Below, in pieces: positions 1 through 11,579 of a stretch of 64,000 nucleotides of DNA. The notes under the pieces are model-generated. The model worked only from the letters and a program-made list of their open reading frames with translations. It was not told the DNA's origin and made no database searches. The position numbers and the translations under genes are program-made. Source of the DNA: Trichuris trichiura (Eukaryota > Nematoda > Enoplea > Trichinellida > Trichuridae). Each line of letters begins with the position of its first letter. Position 1 is the first letter of the stretch. The stretch is taken from NCBI GenBank assembly GCA_037903355.1, contig JBAJFE010000014.1, forward strand, positions 868,001 to 932,000, written 5' to 3'.

Positions 1-1364
1 TACCATCAGCTGCGACCACGCTGAATTTACAGTGAACCATTGAATCTCTGTGGCATCGTTTATTTACCAGAATGATCGAAATTTTGAACGCCTCAAAGAA
101 TGGGGTTTCGAGTCCCAAACTTTTCCAGGTAAAGGCGGCTTTTTCAATTAAGGTCAAACACAGAAAGCGCAATAGCGATTTCACATAAACGAAAACTGCA
201 TTACTAAAAAAGAACTACGCTTAGCAATAAAAGTGTACAGTTTGACATATACCGCTTCAAAATGCTACATTTATCCAAACGTTTTAAAAATGAAAGCTTT
301 CGCAGGATGAAAAGCATGATAATCTGTAAAAGCTGCTAAATGCTATGAAACCACTTTGTCGCATTCTTCTGATATACAGCGTAAGTAAACCGGATGAAAT
401 AGTTTACAAATTAAGCTTATTGTCAATAAAACAGCAAAAGCTAGGTCAGCACAACCGAACTTCAGCAGTCTGTCATCGACTCGTGTAATAACTGAAAAAT
501 TCATTAACAATGACATTACTAACATTCATCACAACGAATTCAATAAGCGAAACGAGTTAGCCACGGAAGCATTAAATTTGGCAAGTTTTCCGCATCGTAC
601 CTGCACCTTCAATGATTACTGACGCCTATCCAAAGGTGGCTTATGTATTCACGGAGTGGGCGCTCGCGACAAACTAACAAATGAGAACAGTCACGGAACG
701 TTCAAAATGTTACGCTCAGTTTTTGCAGCAATTCATTTGACTTTTTGCAATAATGAGCCGGAACTATTATTGCTACGTTGCTATGCATTTACTGAAGCGG
801 AACATATCTGAGCTAACGCTTCCGCGAAGCTAGGGCTTAGGCTTAGGCTTAGAGTTTACATGTCTGAGACCAGAACGGCAGCACCAAAATAACTTCACTG
901 AGCGCTACAGATGCGCGTAACCGTATAATGCCACGGCACTGCATCGCAAGCTAGTTATTCTGGTCATACTCTGCACTGCAAAAGTTCTTCAAATAAAACC
1001 CAGGAAACTCACGCGACTCTGTTATTATTATTTTTCTTTCACATTATTACGTAAAAAGTAGTTCTTGCTTGGGGGGATTCAGCAAGTGTGACTACGTTTA
1101 CAATAATATGCATCACTTAACCGCTAGAACCCTTTTGCTTCCCGTACCTTTCAAGACAGGTGCCCCGTCGTCAGCGAAGAAAAATGCATGAAAGATGTGA
1201 TTGCGAAGCAGTGAAACGTTTCCTCCTTGACCTATCCCTCATAATTTGCATACTTCTTAGTCAAAACAGTCGATTCACGAAAAACACAAAAAACCCAAAA
1301 TATTCGGGTTATTTGATGATATGTGACCTGACTTTGTCCTGCGGTATTGCTCGTAGCCCTATAC
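1..1364. other. Left flank of the tandem array, no supported gene
   Basis: No coding exon with a recognisable domain was found. One minus-strand open stretch (343-525) has a hydrophobic run followed by a Cys-x-Ser-Glu-Glu-Cys pattern, but nothing joins to it. Similarity to the tandem unit starts near 1365, so this is probably unique sequence bordering the array. It contains a short TTAGGC run, listed separately. Confidence 0.5.
837..852 (+). repeat. Short interstitial TTAGGC telomere-type repeat
   Basis: Two full and one partial tandem TTAGGC units are read directly. TTAGGC is the standard nematode telomere repeat. Sixteen bases could arise by chance, so this is only weak support for the nematode assignment or for a past end-joining event. 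Confidence 0.5.
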
Positions 1365-1424
1365 GTAGCTAGTGGATGCTTATGAATTTCTTTGCAAAGC
1401 TGCTAATCATGATGACTGCTCAAC

Positions 1425-1658
1425 TTACTCATAAAAGTCGACGCAAGGGTCAGCTTGAATGTCCATCGCCATGCGCAAATTCTTCGCTATTCCTTTGCAA
1501 CTTTCTGATATGCACACTGCGATCTTCGTTCTCTCAGAAGAACTTGTATCATTTGAGGGATACCTTTTGGGCTCTAATTCCGGAGCATAGCGAGATAAAA
1601 GTTTGTCAGCCAGAATGGATAATACAGTGATAACGATGATGACGATTTTGGGCATCAT
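1425..1658 (-). pseudogene. Orphan N-terminal exon of an M13 (neprilysin/ECE-like) metallopeptidase, copy 0
   Basis: The reading frame opens with a hydrophobic signal-anchor-like stretch (residues about 4-22). It ends with the hallmark start of M13 ectodomains: Cys-x-Ser-Glu-x-Cys, an Ala/Leu helix, then MD, DPC and DFYE. In the family these precede the YACGGW segment and a long catalytic region with HExxH. None of that follows, because the array boundary lies about 60 bp downstream. A GTAAGT donor-like site sits at the end of the frame. This is a 5' gene fragment; whether it is transcribed cannot be told. Confidence 0.6.
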
Positions 1659-2114
1659 TAACGAGTAGGAAAAGGCAATGTTTTACAAAGTATTTCAGGA
1701 GCGGCAGTTCCGCGTGTTGAGAGAATCACGTGAATGCAGACCATTCAAAATGATTTTATTCACTGTTTCATTTCTGTGACATTTGTAGTAGCCTATTATT
1801 TTTGATGAGGACAGGAAAAACAGGAAATTCTGTCTGCTGCAATAATTTACAGGGGAAACAGCTAACGTACGCGTAAAAAATGAGGTTTCAATAGAAATGT
1901 AACCGCGGCTGCAAGTGTAGCTAAAGTCAATCGGTTGAGGATTATCTGGAAGACAAACCATTAATAATTCGAGGATTGTAAAAGTGGTTTATTTTGCTTA
2001 ACTAAAAAGTTTCCTCCACCCTGTCTCAGCTCGTACACCAATGTCTTTGGTTTCCGTAAAAAAGGCTCGTTCCAGTAGCTGTATGCCAGACTGCCTATGC
2101 AAATTTGTCGCCTT

Positions 2115-2560
2115 TTAACTATGACCTTTTACGTAGTCGTAAGTCAATATTTTGCAACAGGATGCTTTTTCATGCAAAATAAGTTCTTCTGTTTCTCCCG
2201 TCTGAGGATGCGATGCTAGCGACGAAAAAGCAAAGTTTGGTTCATCTAACGAGGCGAAACGTGTGCTGAAGCTTTCGGAACCGATGTAGGCGGTCATCAG
2301 TGCGCTTTTTTCATAGTTCAGACGGCAAACTCGAACTGGAAAAACAACCATGAAAAATTTACTTTAGTTTTTATGTAGTACTAACATGTTCCAGTAATAG
2401 TTGCTGAAACCTTACCAGTGAACTCTGGTTTACAAAAGGGCTGGCCATTCTGAAAAAAAGCGCTTGCACCAATAGAGGCGGTTATCGATAGATGTTGGGG
2501 TTCAATTCCTGGAAGTGCAGCGCAAAACGAAACGGCGGGTAAGGAAACTAATTTTATCAT
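2115..2560 (-). CDS. Putative small secreted protein, two exons (intact copy)
   Basis: Exon 1 (2560-2416) starts MIKLVSLPAVSFCAALPG, a good signal peptide, and ends at a GTAAGG donor in phase 1. Exon 2 (2335-2115) follows a TTTTTCCAG acceptor in matching phase and ends at TAG. The spliced product is about 121 residues with several cysteines in the mature part (FCKPEF, VCRLNYEKSALMTAY, SCCKI). An AATAAA-like signal lies about 110 bp after the stop. I do not recognise the family. The same two-exon arrangement is visible but broken in the three other units, so this is the only copy that could make the full protein. It is antisense to the fucosyltransferase genes. The gene model is inferred. Confidence 0.5.
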
Positions 2561-3309
2561 AGTACAAACAGAATGAGCTAAAGTTGTCTTCCTGTGACGC
2601 ACTTGTGATTTCTAAGTATGAATCAACTTCAAAGCGTTCATCGTGGGCTCTTCTGACATCGAACAAGTGTGAATTTAGAAATGGTTTGGTAAACCAAGTA
2701 GGATAAGTTTTTATTCGATTTCGGATGCGCTAGTGGGTGACATTTGTTGTTGACAATCCCATCGCCAAAGAAAATAAACAAAGTACAGAAAAATGTATCT
2801 TTAAACTTGGTTATTCTTTGTAACTGCAAATCAGAATTTGTATAAATGAACCTGAGAATCAACCTCTGAGAGTCAGTTTCACCATCGAAGCGTGTACCGT
2901 GCTTTCTGCACAAATAAAGCTACCACAAGATTTGGCAACATTGACAACAGTCACAGTGGCTCTGCAAGGTCTTTAACTTTCCGTTCAGGTCTGGTTTAAA
3001 AATTTGTCAAATTTTTGCAGTAAAGCGTCTTTTTTTCTATTCTCATAATTTCATGCGATAGTTCTATGAACTCGTTTCGTTGTTTAATTTTCAACTTCTC
3101 TTTTATGTGAATAGTTTTCCGTAAAATTTTTGTATCTTCATATATCAGCTGGAAAGTTTTAGACGACTCACGTTCGAAATACGGAAAACGAAATCCCGAA
3201 AACATTTTTGCAAGTCAGAATATAGAATAATGTTGTCTAGGGTCCGTTATTTACAACTTCAAAAGGGACTTCACAATCTCCCAGTGCTTAAAGGTCTCCT
3301 GCAGAGTCT

Positions 3310-3510
3310 CGCAACCACGCCAAGCAGCAGCGCCAGTCAAGACAGCTTAAGACAGCTAGCTGCACAAAACACTTTATTTGTAATCTTACTAACCGAGTCT
3401 GTAATCACGGGAAATATAGCTGCAACTAGAAAAGCTAGTACTGCTGAGGAAATCTATGTGATTTCAGAACCTTTACCTAAAGCGCCCCAGCAATTATGTT
3501 TAACCTAAAA
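3310..3510 (-). pseudogene. Conserved hydrophobic N-terminal-like segment, copy 0 (broken)
   Basis: The reverse strand encodes a decayed version of a segment that is open in three other units: a start, a KVSEIT stretch, a hydrophobic helix (AVLAFL..), FPV(V/I)TDSV.KI and a Cys. The pattern of a single N-terminal hydrophobic helix followed by a proline and short charged region resembles the N-terminal domain of nematode cuticle collagens, but no Gly-X-Y repeat follows. Here an in-frame stop falls after SEIT. The assignment is tentative. Confidence 0.3.
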
Positions 3511-3664
3511 GAAATGCATTTTACATTCTGAGATCATAGACTTAAGGAAGTCATACCGGCAGCCCGAAAGACTGCTCAGAGAAAATAAAAGTAAAGAAAG
3601 AAAAGCTGAATAACAAATGAGAGCGCTTCCCCTGACCGAAATCCATTCTTCAGACTTCTGGCAC

Positions 3665-3860
3665 TCAGGATTCTAATCCTCCGAGATTATGATCATTCAA
3701 GACTTTGATTTCAGGATTTCCACAACGAACAGGTTCTTGCAAATCTTTAATTCTTAGCACTCTTGGCAGTTTAGCACTCACTGATGCTTGCGCATTCTTC
3801 TGCTCAGAATATTGTTGTGTCATTTCAGCGATGATTTCACCAGACAATTCTGCCCCATCT
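3665..3860 (-). pseudogene. Conserved minus-strand open segment of unknown function, copy 0
   Basis: The frame reads ..ELSGEIIAEMTQQYSEQ and on to a stop at 3665, about 60 residues, polar and helix-like. The same frame survives in the fourth flank (31089-31286) and is interrupted near 14050 and 19900. It could be an exon remnant of a gene duplicated with the unit. No family is recognised. Confidence 0.3.
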
Positions 3861-4499
3861 AACTGAAACCTTTACACTACAATTTCGTTTAATTCACCAA
3901 TCCGGCTTACCTTGCGTGCCCAACTATGCTCTAGTGGACATTCCGCTATACTTGACCATCCTGAAAACTTTGCAATAACTCAGGATAACTTTTGCTCATG
4001 ACATTGCATCCTGTGAATGTTTTTGCTTCCTGCCTTTTTCAGTTAGTGATCAGTAGCATTCAGCACACAGTAACTGGGATAAAATGCCTTTAAAATGTGT
4101 CAGGGTTTGTCCACTGAAAATTTATCAGCTTTTTAAAGGTTGCTCCATAAACTATAAGATTTCAACCCTATTATAACACCCCAATGGAAAATTACTTGAA
4201 CCTGAGAAACATTTGTAACTATTCCGTCTTGTTAATAAACGATGTCATAGAAGATAACGTATTTCAAAGTCTGCCTGTGCAATGTATGAATTCTATTTGC
4301 TTACGGAAGGTGAAATGTAGCATTAATAGTGCAATAAAGTGCTCGCCTGTAACAAATGCCCAGCTATTCAGTGGCCCAAGTCGTGCTTTGGATATGCATA
4401 TTCATAGCTTACTGAATATAGCACCAATGAAGAGCAACTGGAAGGAAGAAGTAGAAAGATTTTTTTTTCAAACTTGGTGGTGCAGTCAGCACATTCCGG

Positions 4500-5279
4500 G
4501 ATCATGGTTCTAATGTTGAGCTCCAGTCAAAGGCATCTCTTCACTCTGCGTCCACCAAACTTACGTATAAGTTGAAAACAGTGTGGGCCAGAAGAGCATT
4601 TGACCTACTTCCGAAAATGGCCACTTTGATTGACTTTGATAAATGGCTCGAAGAGATGGTCACCGTCCGAAATAGCATCAGAAATAGTGAGGCGGACTCT
4701 TCCCAAGCAAAGAAACTGCCAAGACGTCTGAAGTCAACACGTCAGTTAAATATGATAATTTCCTCAACAGGAACAACGGGCTGCCGCTTCTGTGAACTGA
4801 ACCACCCGTTAGAGAAATGCCCTCAGTTCTTGTCGTAGTTCTTGCCACTTTTCTGTAGAGCTGAAACACTAAAAAGCTTCGGTTTGTGTTTTGCTTGTTT
4901 CGATCCAGCGCACAGAGCTCGATTCTGTCGTTCGAGAAGAAAATGCGGAGCCAACGGATGTTGGTTACGTCATCATCCTATACTTCACAGTGCCTCCCAT
5001 GTGAACGCTCAACTTCCCGCTCAAAAAGAGGAACGGCCAGCTACGAGTTTTCGTCTATCATCAGAGTCGACCATGATAGGCACCGTAGTGACGAATGCTA
5101 GCGAGCTTGTTCTGCTGTCATGCGTTCCGGTCATGGAAGCATCGGGAGATCGTGTCGTACCTACATATGCACTGTTGGACACAGGCAGTGAGGGCTCCCT
5201 GATTACGGAAAGGCTGGCTTGCCAACTACTTCTCGCGAAGGACCGGTGTCAGCTACGACTGTCTACATTCCATGGCTAG
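4500..5279 (+). pseudogene. BEL/Pao gag end and aspartic protease
   Basis: An open frame from about 4500 to 4838 ends in a knuckle-like C-x2-C-x3-H-x4-C motif (C.FCELNHPLEKC). The next frame (4842-5279) has a second Cys/His cluster and then the protease active-site triad region ALLDTGSEGSLIT. The order zinc knuckle then DTGS is typical of BEL/Pao Gag-Pol. The frame stops soon after the protease start, so the product cannot be complete. Confidence 0.75.
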
Positions 5280-5565
5280 GATCCTCCAGAAGAACTATTC
5301 AAGGCAATGTTTCAACTATGGTATGTAAGAGGAGAAAAACGTTTGACATAACGCTATAGTCGTCTCAACGTTAAATGTATCCAATCGCATTATTGTCTAG
5401 TCAAGGATAAAAGGCCGTGTCTGTCATCCGAATGATCCTCCTCTCGTCAAAATCGATTATGCCCAGGTAAAGCTGCTCCTCGTAGCGGACAACTTTGATG
5501 CTATCCAGCCACTAAAATTACGGCGACCTGGGAGGAAAGGGCAGCCGTATGGCGTAAAGACGCCG

Positions 5566-6624
5566 TTGGGTTCGACAGTCTGTGGCCGTTTCTCGTTATC
5601 GAAGGAAAAACGTATTTTGCACTCGATTCACATCAATCGAGTTATCATCAAGGCAGCGGAAGATAAAACACCACTCACAGAAAACCTGAAAAAATTTTGG
5701 TCGACAGAGAGCTTTGGCAGCAAACCAAGTAGCAAGCTCCCCGTTTCTCCGGAAGTAGAATACGCACAACGTCTCCTGACTTCCTCCACTGCGTACTTCG
5801 CCAATCGTTTCTCAGTCGGATTGTTAGGGAAACCAGGTCTAAACACCCTACCAAAAAACTGACCACTAGCTCTTAACCGCTTTCTTGTTCATCGTAAACG
5901 ATTACGAGCTAATCCTGCCTTGCACTGAATGTATCATAATGCGATGGATGATTTTTTCCGACAAAATATTGCCAGCTAGGTACCTCAGGACAAGCTGGGA
6001 CTACCTCCTAACCCAGTGTAGTACCTACCACATCATGGTGTTTGTCATCCGAATAAACCGAACGAACTTCGAATAGTTTTCGACGCCTCAGCTAAGTTTG
6101 GCGGCACGTCCCTGAACGACCACTTGACTAAAGGACCAGATCTAACAAACAGCTTGGTTGGGATACTAATCCGTTTTCGTCGATACAATATTCTGATCGT
6201 CTCTGACGTGGAAAAAATGTTTCACCAAGTAGCTGTCCCTGAAGCTGACCGGTCTGTTCTTCGCTTTCTAGGGACCAATTCAGACGAGGAAGCTCCGCGT
6301 ACGTTCCAAGTGAACCGGCAGGTCTTCGGTCTGACCTCCGCTTCCGCATCATGCATGTACGCGTTAAAATGCGCCATAGAAACATTTGCCCCCGCAGAAG
6401 TACCTGCGCGCCGCCAAAGACAGTTTTACGTCGACAACTATTTGGATTCATTCGAGTTTCTGAACGATGCTTCAAGAGTCGCAAAAAACTTGAGAGAGGC
6501 GCTTGTGGAAGGAGGCTTTATCTTAACGAAACGGTCATTCAGTAAGACGGAACTCTTGGAACGTTTCCCAGATACTGATCGGTCGGATGAAATCGCCAAC
6601 TTAAGGCTGAGCGACACCCCTTGA
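5566..6624 (+). pseudogene. BEL/Pao reverse transcriptase, broken
   Basis: A first piece (5566-5862) contains pol sequence N-terminal to the polymerase. The second (6124-6624) carries the motif around SDVEKMFHQV and the catalytic region QFYVDNYLDS, where the usual YVDD is YVDN. Several stops separate the pieces. Loss of the second aspartate and the broken frame both indicate a dead polymerase. Confidence 0.8.
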
Positions 6625-6823
6625 AAATGTACTACGGGATCAATGATCAAACTCATTTCGTTCTGCGTCAGACATTGACAGTAGAACCGTAAAGACGAAA
6701 CGACAGATGCTAAGTGCAGTCATGAGTCTTTATGATCCGCTCAGTTTCCTGGCTCCTGTGATAGTGACAGCCAAGCTGCTCATGCGAGAATCTACCTGCC
6801 TGAATAATGATTAGGATGAAGAT

Positions 6824-8104
6824 TTGGACAAGAAATTGTCGCAACAATTTCAGGATTGGTCATTTAAAGTTAGTTCAATCAGGTTTCTGCTAATACCAAG
6901 GTGGCTCTTACTTTCGAGTGAAGTTGCGAAAATCGAATTACATTCCTTCTCTGACGCGTCTGAGACAGCTTTTGGAGCGATTTTATACTTGAGGAGCATT
7001 AGTACCAGCGGAACTGTTAACGTTTCTTTCCTCAGGGCAAAGACACGTATCGCCCCACAACGTCCGTTAACGATTCCGCGGCTTGAACTACAGGCAGCAG
7101 TCATGGCCCTACGTCTGGTTAATACCATAAAACAGGAAATGGGTTTGCCCATAAATCGTACTGTGTACTAGACTGAATCGACAACGGTACTTCACTGGTT
7201 GCACGTTCCAACTAGAATGCGTTCTTTCGTTATTCATCGTGTAGCTGAGATATTAGAATTCTCTGAAGCTAATAATTGGCGCTATATGCCAGGCAATTTA
7301 AATCCGGCTGACGACGCGTCATTACGCGCGAACAAGCTACATGATGGACGTCCGCGGTTCCTTGGGCCTCCCTTTTTTGGTGAACAAAAATCAACGTGGC
7401 CGAAGAATATAGTAGCAAGCCTTTCTGAAGAAGCTGTGCTCGAGACGCTGGGACCAACTCCATATAGTAGAGCCACGTCAGCTGCCGAAACAATTTGCGT
7501 ATTGCATTTAATCGACGTGACTTCGAGTTATAAGCGAATCCTGCACATCGTGGCTTACGTTTGTCGATTTGCATATCGTCGGAGAGGAGGTTCAGGGACT
7601 CTAGACCTGGACGAAATCCAGATGGCGCAAAAGCTATGTATTCGTATGGTACAGAACATTTTTTTGGGCAATGAAATAGCTGACATGCGACAGGGCCGTA
7701 AGATCAACGAATCGTCGAAACTGATAGGAATTGACCCTTTTTTGATTGAACAAAACTTGATACGCGTTGGCAGGCGGATCCGCTGTGCAGACGTCGACTT
7801 TTCAACTAAACATCCCGTCTTTCTACCAGGCGAAAGTTCCTTAGCACACAGAATTGTTTGGCAACGTCACCTCGATCTAATGCATGCCAGAACTGAACGG
7901 ATCCTGGCTGATCTGCGTGCTAGATTTTGGATCACTGGCGGTCGGCGATTAGTACGACGTGTAATAGGCAAATGCCTCCATTGTCGTAAACTGAGTGCAG
8001 TACCGAAGCAAGTTATGAAGTCAGATCTGCCCAGTGAACGACTGGATTTCCATGCATCAGCGTTCACTATTGTTGGCATTGTTTTTTTAGACTGTTCGCG
8101 GTAA
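6824..8104 (+). pseudogene. BEL/Pao RNase H and integrase zinc-binding region, broken
   Basis: The frame at 6824-7171 has the RNase H stretch FSDASETAFGA and the PRLELQAAVMAL segment. It ends at a TAG at 7169-7171. The frame at 7199-8104 continues with RNase H end sequence and then the integrase HHCC-like domain (HRIVWQRHLDLMHAR.., CLHCRK). The integrase catalytic core after 8104 is not continuous. Confidence 0.75.
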
Positions 8105-9308
8105 TTGTCAAACGCAGTCGAGAAAAGCGGTACGGTTGCATATTCACCTGTTTGGTAAGTTGAGCAGTGCACCTAGAGTTGACTCCGCCGCTGAACTTGA
8201 ATTCCGTCATCCAAGCGGTAAAGAGGTTCATCTCACGCCACGGTCGACCAAGAATTATAATGTCTGATATAATGGCAGTAGCTTCGTGAAAGCAGCAAAA
8301 TGTTTCCGTCAGGAGGAGCCAGAGGTGGATATTGAAGGGCTAAATGCCGGCCAGCCGATCTACGCATCAAATGGAAATTTTCGCTTCCCTATGTTCCACA
8401 CTTCGGTGGCGCTTGGGAATGATTAATTGGTGTGGCACAAAGGGGCCCTATGTGCAACCTAGCATGGGAGCAACTGCACAGACGAGGTCTCGACAACTGT
8501 ATCTGCGGAAGTTGAAGCATTGCTGAATGGAAGACCGCTATGCTACATTGGCGGGAATCCTTCGAACCCAGATCCCCTAACCCCTTCACGCTTCCGACAG
8601 GAAGATCATATATCAGCATACCTGTAGACGTCACCGGCGACAAGGAATGCATCTCGAATAAACACCTGCGTTACGTGCAAAGGATCTTGGACCGATTTTC
8701 GCAGCGCTGGCGGAAGGAATATTTACCAACACTGCAGCAGATGTCCAGGCGGACAGAAGACACTCCCAAAGTAAAAGTTGGCGATGTAGTGGTAATCTTT
8801 GAGCAATAGCAACCGCGTGGACATTGGAAGCTGGGTCGTATAACTCACATTGTCGAAGGCACTGATTGCCGTGTTCGAATCGCCACGGTGAAGACCAAGA
8901 ATGGGTCTTATGTAAGGCCCGTGACTCGTTTAGCACGTATCGAAAGTTTGGGTTAAAACACCTTTGCACCATTTCGATCGTCTTAATTCTTTCGTCTGTC
9001 TCGCCGCTACATAACTACTGTTCATGCATATGCGTTTCCACCGACGAGGAAACGATGGGGAGGTGTGTCGTGAACGAACACGATTAGAGTCGAGACTTGC
9101 AGAATGAGGCGGAAGTTTCGCCGCTGTGGTAACCCATACGGAACGCTTACCTAATTCTCACATCGCATTTACTTGCCTGCGAGGCATAGGTTTAGTTTTA
9201 TCTGTCGACGTCGCAGAGAACGGGCGCTTTCGTGTGCTTCAGTAAACGTCGTACCCTCATACGTATTTCGTTCCTTGCCACCATCTCGCCTCGGTTCGTG
9301 AGAGTTCC
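8105..9308 (+). pseudogene. BEL/Pao pol C-terminus (DUF5641-like) and probable 3' LTR
   Basis: Short frames after 8105 contain remnants of the integrase core. Near 8760-8955 the pattern KVGDVV..., an internal stop, GHWKLGRI and RPVTRLA matches the DUF5641 tail of BEL/Pao polyproteins. The 350 bp after 8957 are non-coding and lie where the 3' LTR should be, but with no 5' LTR for comparison this is inferred from position only. Confidence 0.65.
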
Positions 9309-10119
9309 AAGCGATCATCATAAAAAATCCTGAATTTAGCCCGTAACCTTTTCCTGTCGCATTGCTCTTTGCAGAGATAGGAAGAAGGCATTTTAATCAA
9401 GAGAGAAGAATGCGGTTTATTTCTGAAAGCCTTAGTGCATTACTGACATTGAGCGTGGCAAATATTTGCATCATCAGAAATTTGCATATTTTCGATTCTC
9501 CTTTGCGAGACGAAATGCTTTTCGCCTTTTCGCCACTGTTGCATTTTCAGTTTCGAAACTGCCGCACTAGCTTTACCATCGTCCAGACGTTGTTACAGTT
9601 ATCTCCTCTGCACTTTTCGAACTTTATACCCCCGTTTTCATCAACATTTGTGAAACTAACAACCATTACGTCGCAACGTTTCCGATGGGCAGTTAGCCAA
9701 CAACTTCAATGCATTCCATTTAACCCATACTACTGCCTATCTGAGCGTAAGTGAACTACTAATCTTTCATTGAATTGGGCTGCATTCATCACCCGCCGTG
9801 ACTGCATGGCATCAGTGGTAGTTATAATTCATCGAATGGGATTACATTAACGCTGTTGGAAGTTCTAACTCTGCTATTTGGTTCGCTTGCTTACTGGTGC
9901 AACTTCAAGCTGTAGCAAACCATGTTCATCTAGCATTACCAATCAACCTGAGCCCCGCACTGTGGCAGCATTAGTCAAACAAAAGCTGAATTGATCAGGA
10001 ATAATTTAGAGCACGTTTTTTGATTCGTATCATTATTAAATAGAAAGCCTACAGTCATTGTTTAGTGCATATTCGCCTGTTGAATACGCTCAGATATTCC
10101 CTGAACTGTTCATGCACTG
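9309..10119 (+). other. Upstream region of fucosyltransferase 1
   Basis: Similarity to the flanks of the other units resumes at about 9309 (AAGCGATCATCATA) and continues to the gene start. This copy and the one near 32085 keep the empty target sequence TTTTCCTGTCGCA, which is interrupted by a foldback insertion in the flanks at 14.9 and 26.1 kb. No promoter element could be assigned with confidence. Confidence 0.6.
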
Positions 10120-11457
10120 ATGGAACTCAGCAATGTAAAAATAGCCAGCGGATCACAAGGGAAAAGAGCGAATCAGGTCTCACTGTGTGCCCGCATTCTG
10201 GGAGCACTTTGCCTAAGTGCTTTAGTTCTCATTTTCGTCATCAACGGTGAACTGAGCTTGCCTTTCATTACCACTGAACGCATTAAGCATGACCGCCTGA
10301 ATCGTTTTAAAATTTTGGCGTGGACACCCTTCTTTGGCGATCCTTTCAATAACTCTGTATTTCGCATGTGTCCTAACGTTCCATGTGAAATCACGAACGA
10401 CAGGAAAGAGTATAACACCAGCAAAGCCGTTCTGTTCCATCCAAGAGATATAAACGCCAAAGATATGCCTGATAAGAGACTGTCGCATATGCATTACATT
10501 TTCTTTCTAAAAGAGTCACCGCACCATGTTAACCTTCTACTGACTGCAAAAGACTTTTTCACACTTACCATGACATACAGGAGAGACTCAGACATATACA
10601 TGCCCTATGGATGGGTCAGAAAAATGGAAAAGCCGATAAACAAATCTTCCTGGACAACTTTTCTCATAGAAACGGCGTTGAAGAAACGCTGCCTGGTGGC
10701 AGCTTTCATTAGCAATTGCCACCCACCAAGCGCGCGGGAAATTTATATCAAAGCACTTCAGCAGCACGTTAAAGTAGACGTTTATGGTGAATGCGGTCCC
10801 TTTAAGTGCCCGAAATCTGAGGGACAAAAATGCCTAAACATGTTACGCCGAGAGTATAAGTTTTTTTTGGCGTTTGAGAACAGCGTGTGCAAAGACTACG
10901 TTACTGAAAAGCTATTCCGGTCCCTACAATACAATGTAGTTCCCGTTGTACTGAGTCGCAGCATTGCGGCACCTTTTCTACCCAACGGAAGCTTTATAGC
11001 CGCAGATGATTTTGCAACTGTAAAAGAGCTTGCGTTATACTTGCGTCAGCTTGATCACGATATGGAAAATTATTTAAAATATTTTGACTGGATGAAGTCA
11101 CACGAAGTCATCGACGCCCCAGACATGGAATCACTGGCTTTCTGCAGACTTTGCAAAGTTCTCATGAACGCTCCGCTAGGCACAGTAGACCGAAGCAAGT
11201 CAGCCGAAAATATAGTAAAATGGTACTTTCTGGAAGGCAGTTGTCTTCGGGATTACGGCAAGAGAATTATCGGTGAGCCATCTGATGAGAAAACATGCAG
11301 TTTATTATCGCTTTTAGCAAATTCCTCAGCAAAGTCTGTTGGCCACAAGCATTGGGTTAACTCTCTAGCGATAGAACGCTTCAGCCAAACCGAAAGACGA
11401 AGTTTAAGAATGAAAAAATTTCCAAGGAGTTCTTTTGATAGGAAAGTTCGTCTTTGA
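10120..11457 (+). CDS. Alpha-1,3-fucosyltransferase-like protein 1 (GT10)
   Basis: The 445-residue intronless frame predicts a type II Golgi enzyme transferring fucose from GDP-fucose to glycoprotein or glycolipid N-acetylglucosamine. A short basic cytoplasmic tail (1-25) is followed by one membrane helix (about 26-42) and a lumenal domain. The GT10 hallmarks are RRDSDIYMPYGW (154-165) and the donor-binding block FFLAFENSVCKDYVTEKLF (248-266), followed by VPVVLS and AADDFAT. Three N-x-S/T sites are visible near 78, 174 and 289. Length fits the family. The start is the ATG shared with the other copies. Its C-terminus (after about 375) differs from copies 2 and 3. Acceptor specificity cannot be read. 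Confidence 0.92.
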   Translation: MELSNVKIASGSQGKRANQVSLCARILGALCLSALVLIFVINGELSLPFITTERIKHDRLNRFKILAWTPFFGDPFNNSVFRMCPNVPCEITNDRKEYNTSKAVLFHPRDINAKDMPDKRLSHMHYIFFLKESPHHVNLLLTAKDFFTLTMTYRRDSDIYMPYGWVRKMEKPINKSSWTTFLIETALKKRCLVAAFISNCHPPSAREIYIKALQQHVKVDVYGECGPFKCPKSEGQKCLNMLRREYKFFLAFENSVCKDYVTEKLFRSLQYNVVPVVLSRSIAAPFLPNGSFIAADDFATVKELALYLRQLDHDMENYLKYFDWMKSHEVIDAPDMESLAFCRLCKVLMNAPLGTVDRSKSAENIVKWYFLEGSCLRDYGKRIIGEPSDEKTCSLLSLLANSSAKSVGHKHWVNSLAIERFSQTERRSLRMKKFPRSSFDRKVRL

Positions 11458-11579
11458 ATCAACTGCAGTCATAGGCCAACGAAAGGACAGTAAAGAAATC
11501 GATCTGAACAGCTTTATACGTGTCCATTGCATGCTTCTCAATTTATTTGCGATGCCGCTAATTATGATGACTGCTTAAT

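Larger units (their letters stand above)
4365..9308 (+). mobile_element. Degenerate, 5'-truncated BEL/Pao LTR retrotransposon
   Basis: In order on the plus strand come a gag end with zinc knuckles, an aspartic protease, reverse transcriptase, RNase H, an integrase zinc-binding region, a DUF5641-like pol end, and a non-coding tail that probably includes the 3' LTR. Frames are broken by many stops and shifts. No 5' LTR or gag start was found. Compared with sister units the element replaces about 245 bp of flank (equivalent to about 14633-14876), so insertion came with a deletion, or the truncated copy arose by later rearrangement. Confidence 0.85.

Noticed and set aside
343..525. Minus-strand frame with a hydrophobic run and a CISEEC motif, at first taken for another M13 start
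   Set aside because: The DPC-DFY motif does not follow within reach and no splice partner was seen.
2500..2520. GGTTCAATTCC resembling a tRNA B box (also near 12780)
   Set aside because: No A box or cloverleaf; it falls in the coding part of the small secreted gene, where it encodes GIEPQ on the other strand.
9362..9754. 130-codon frame upstream of fucosyltransferase 1
   Set aside because: The frame is not preserved in the other three units.
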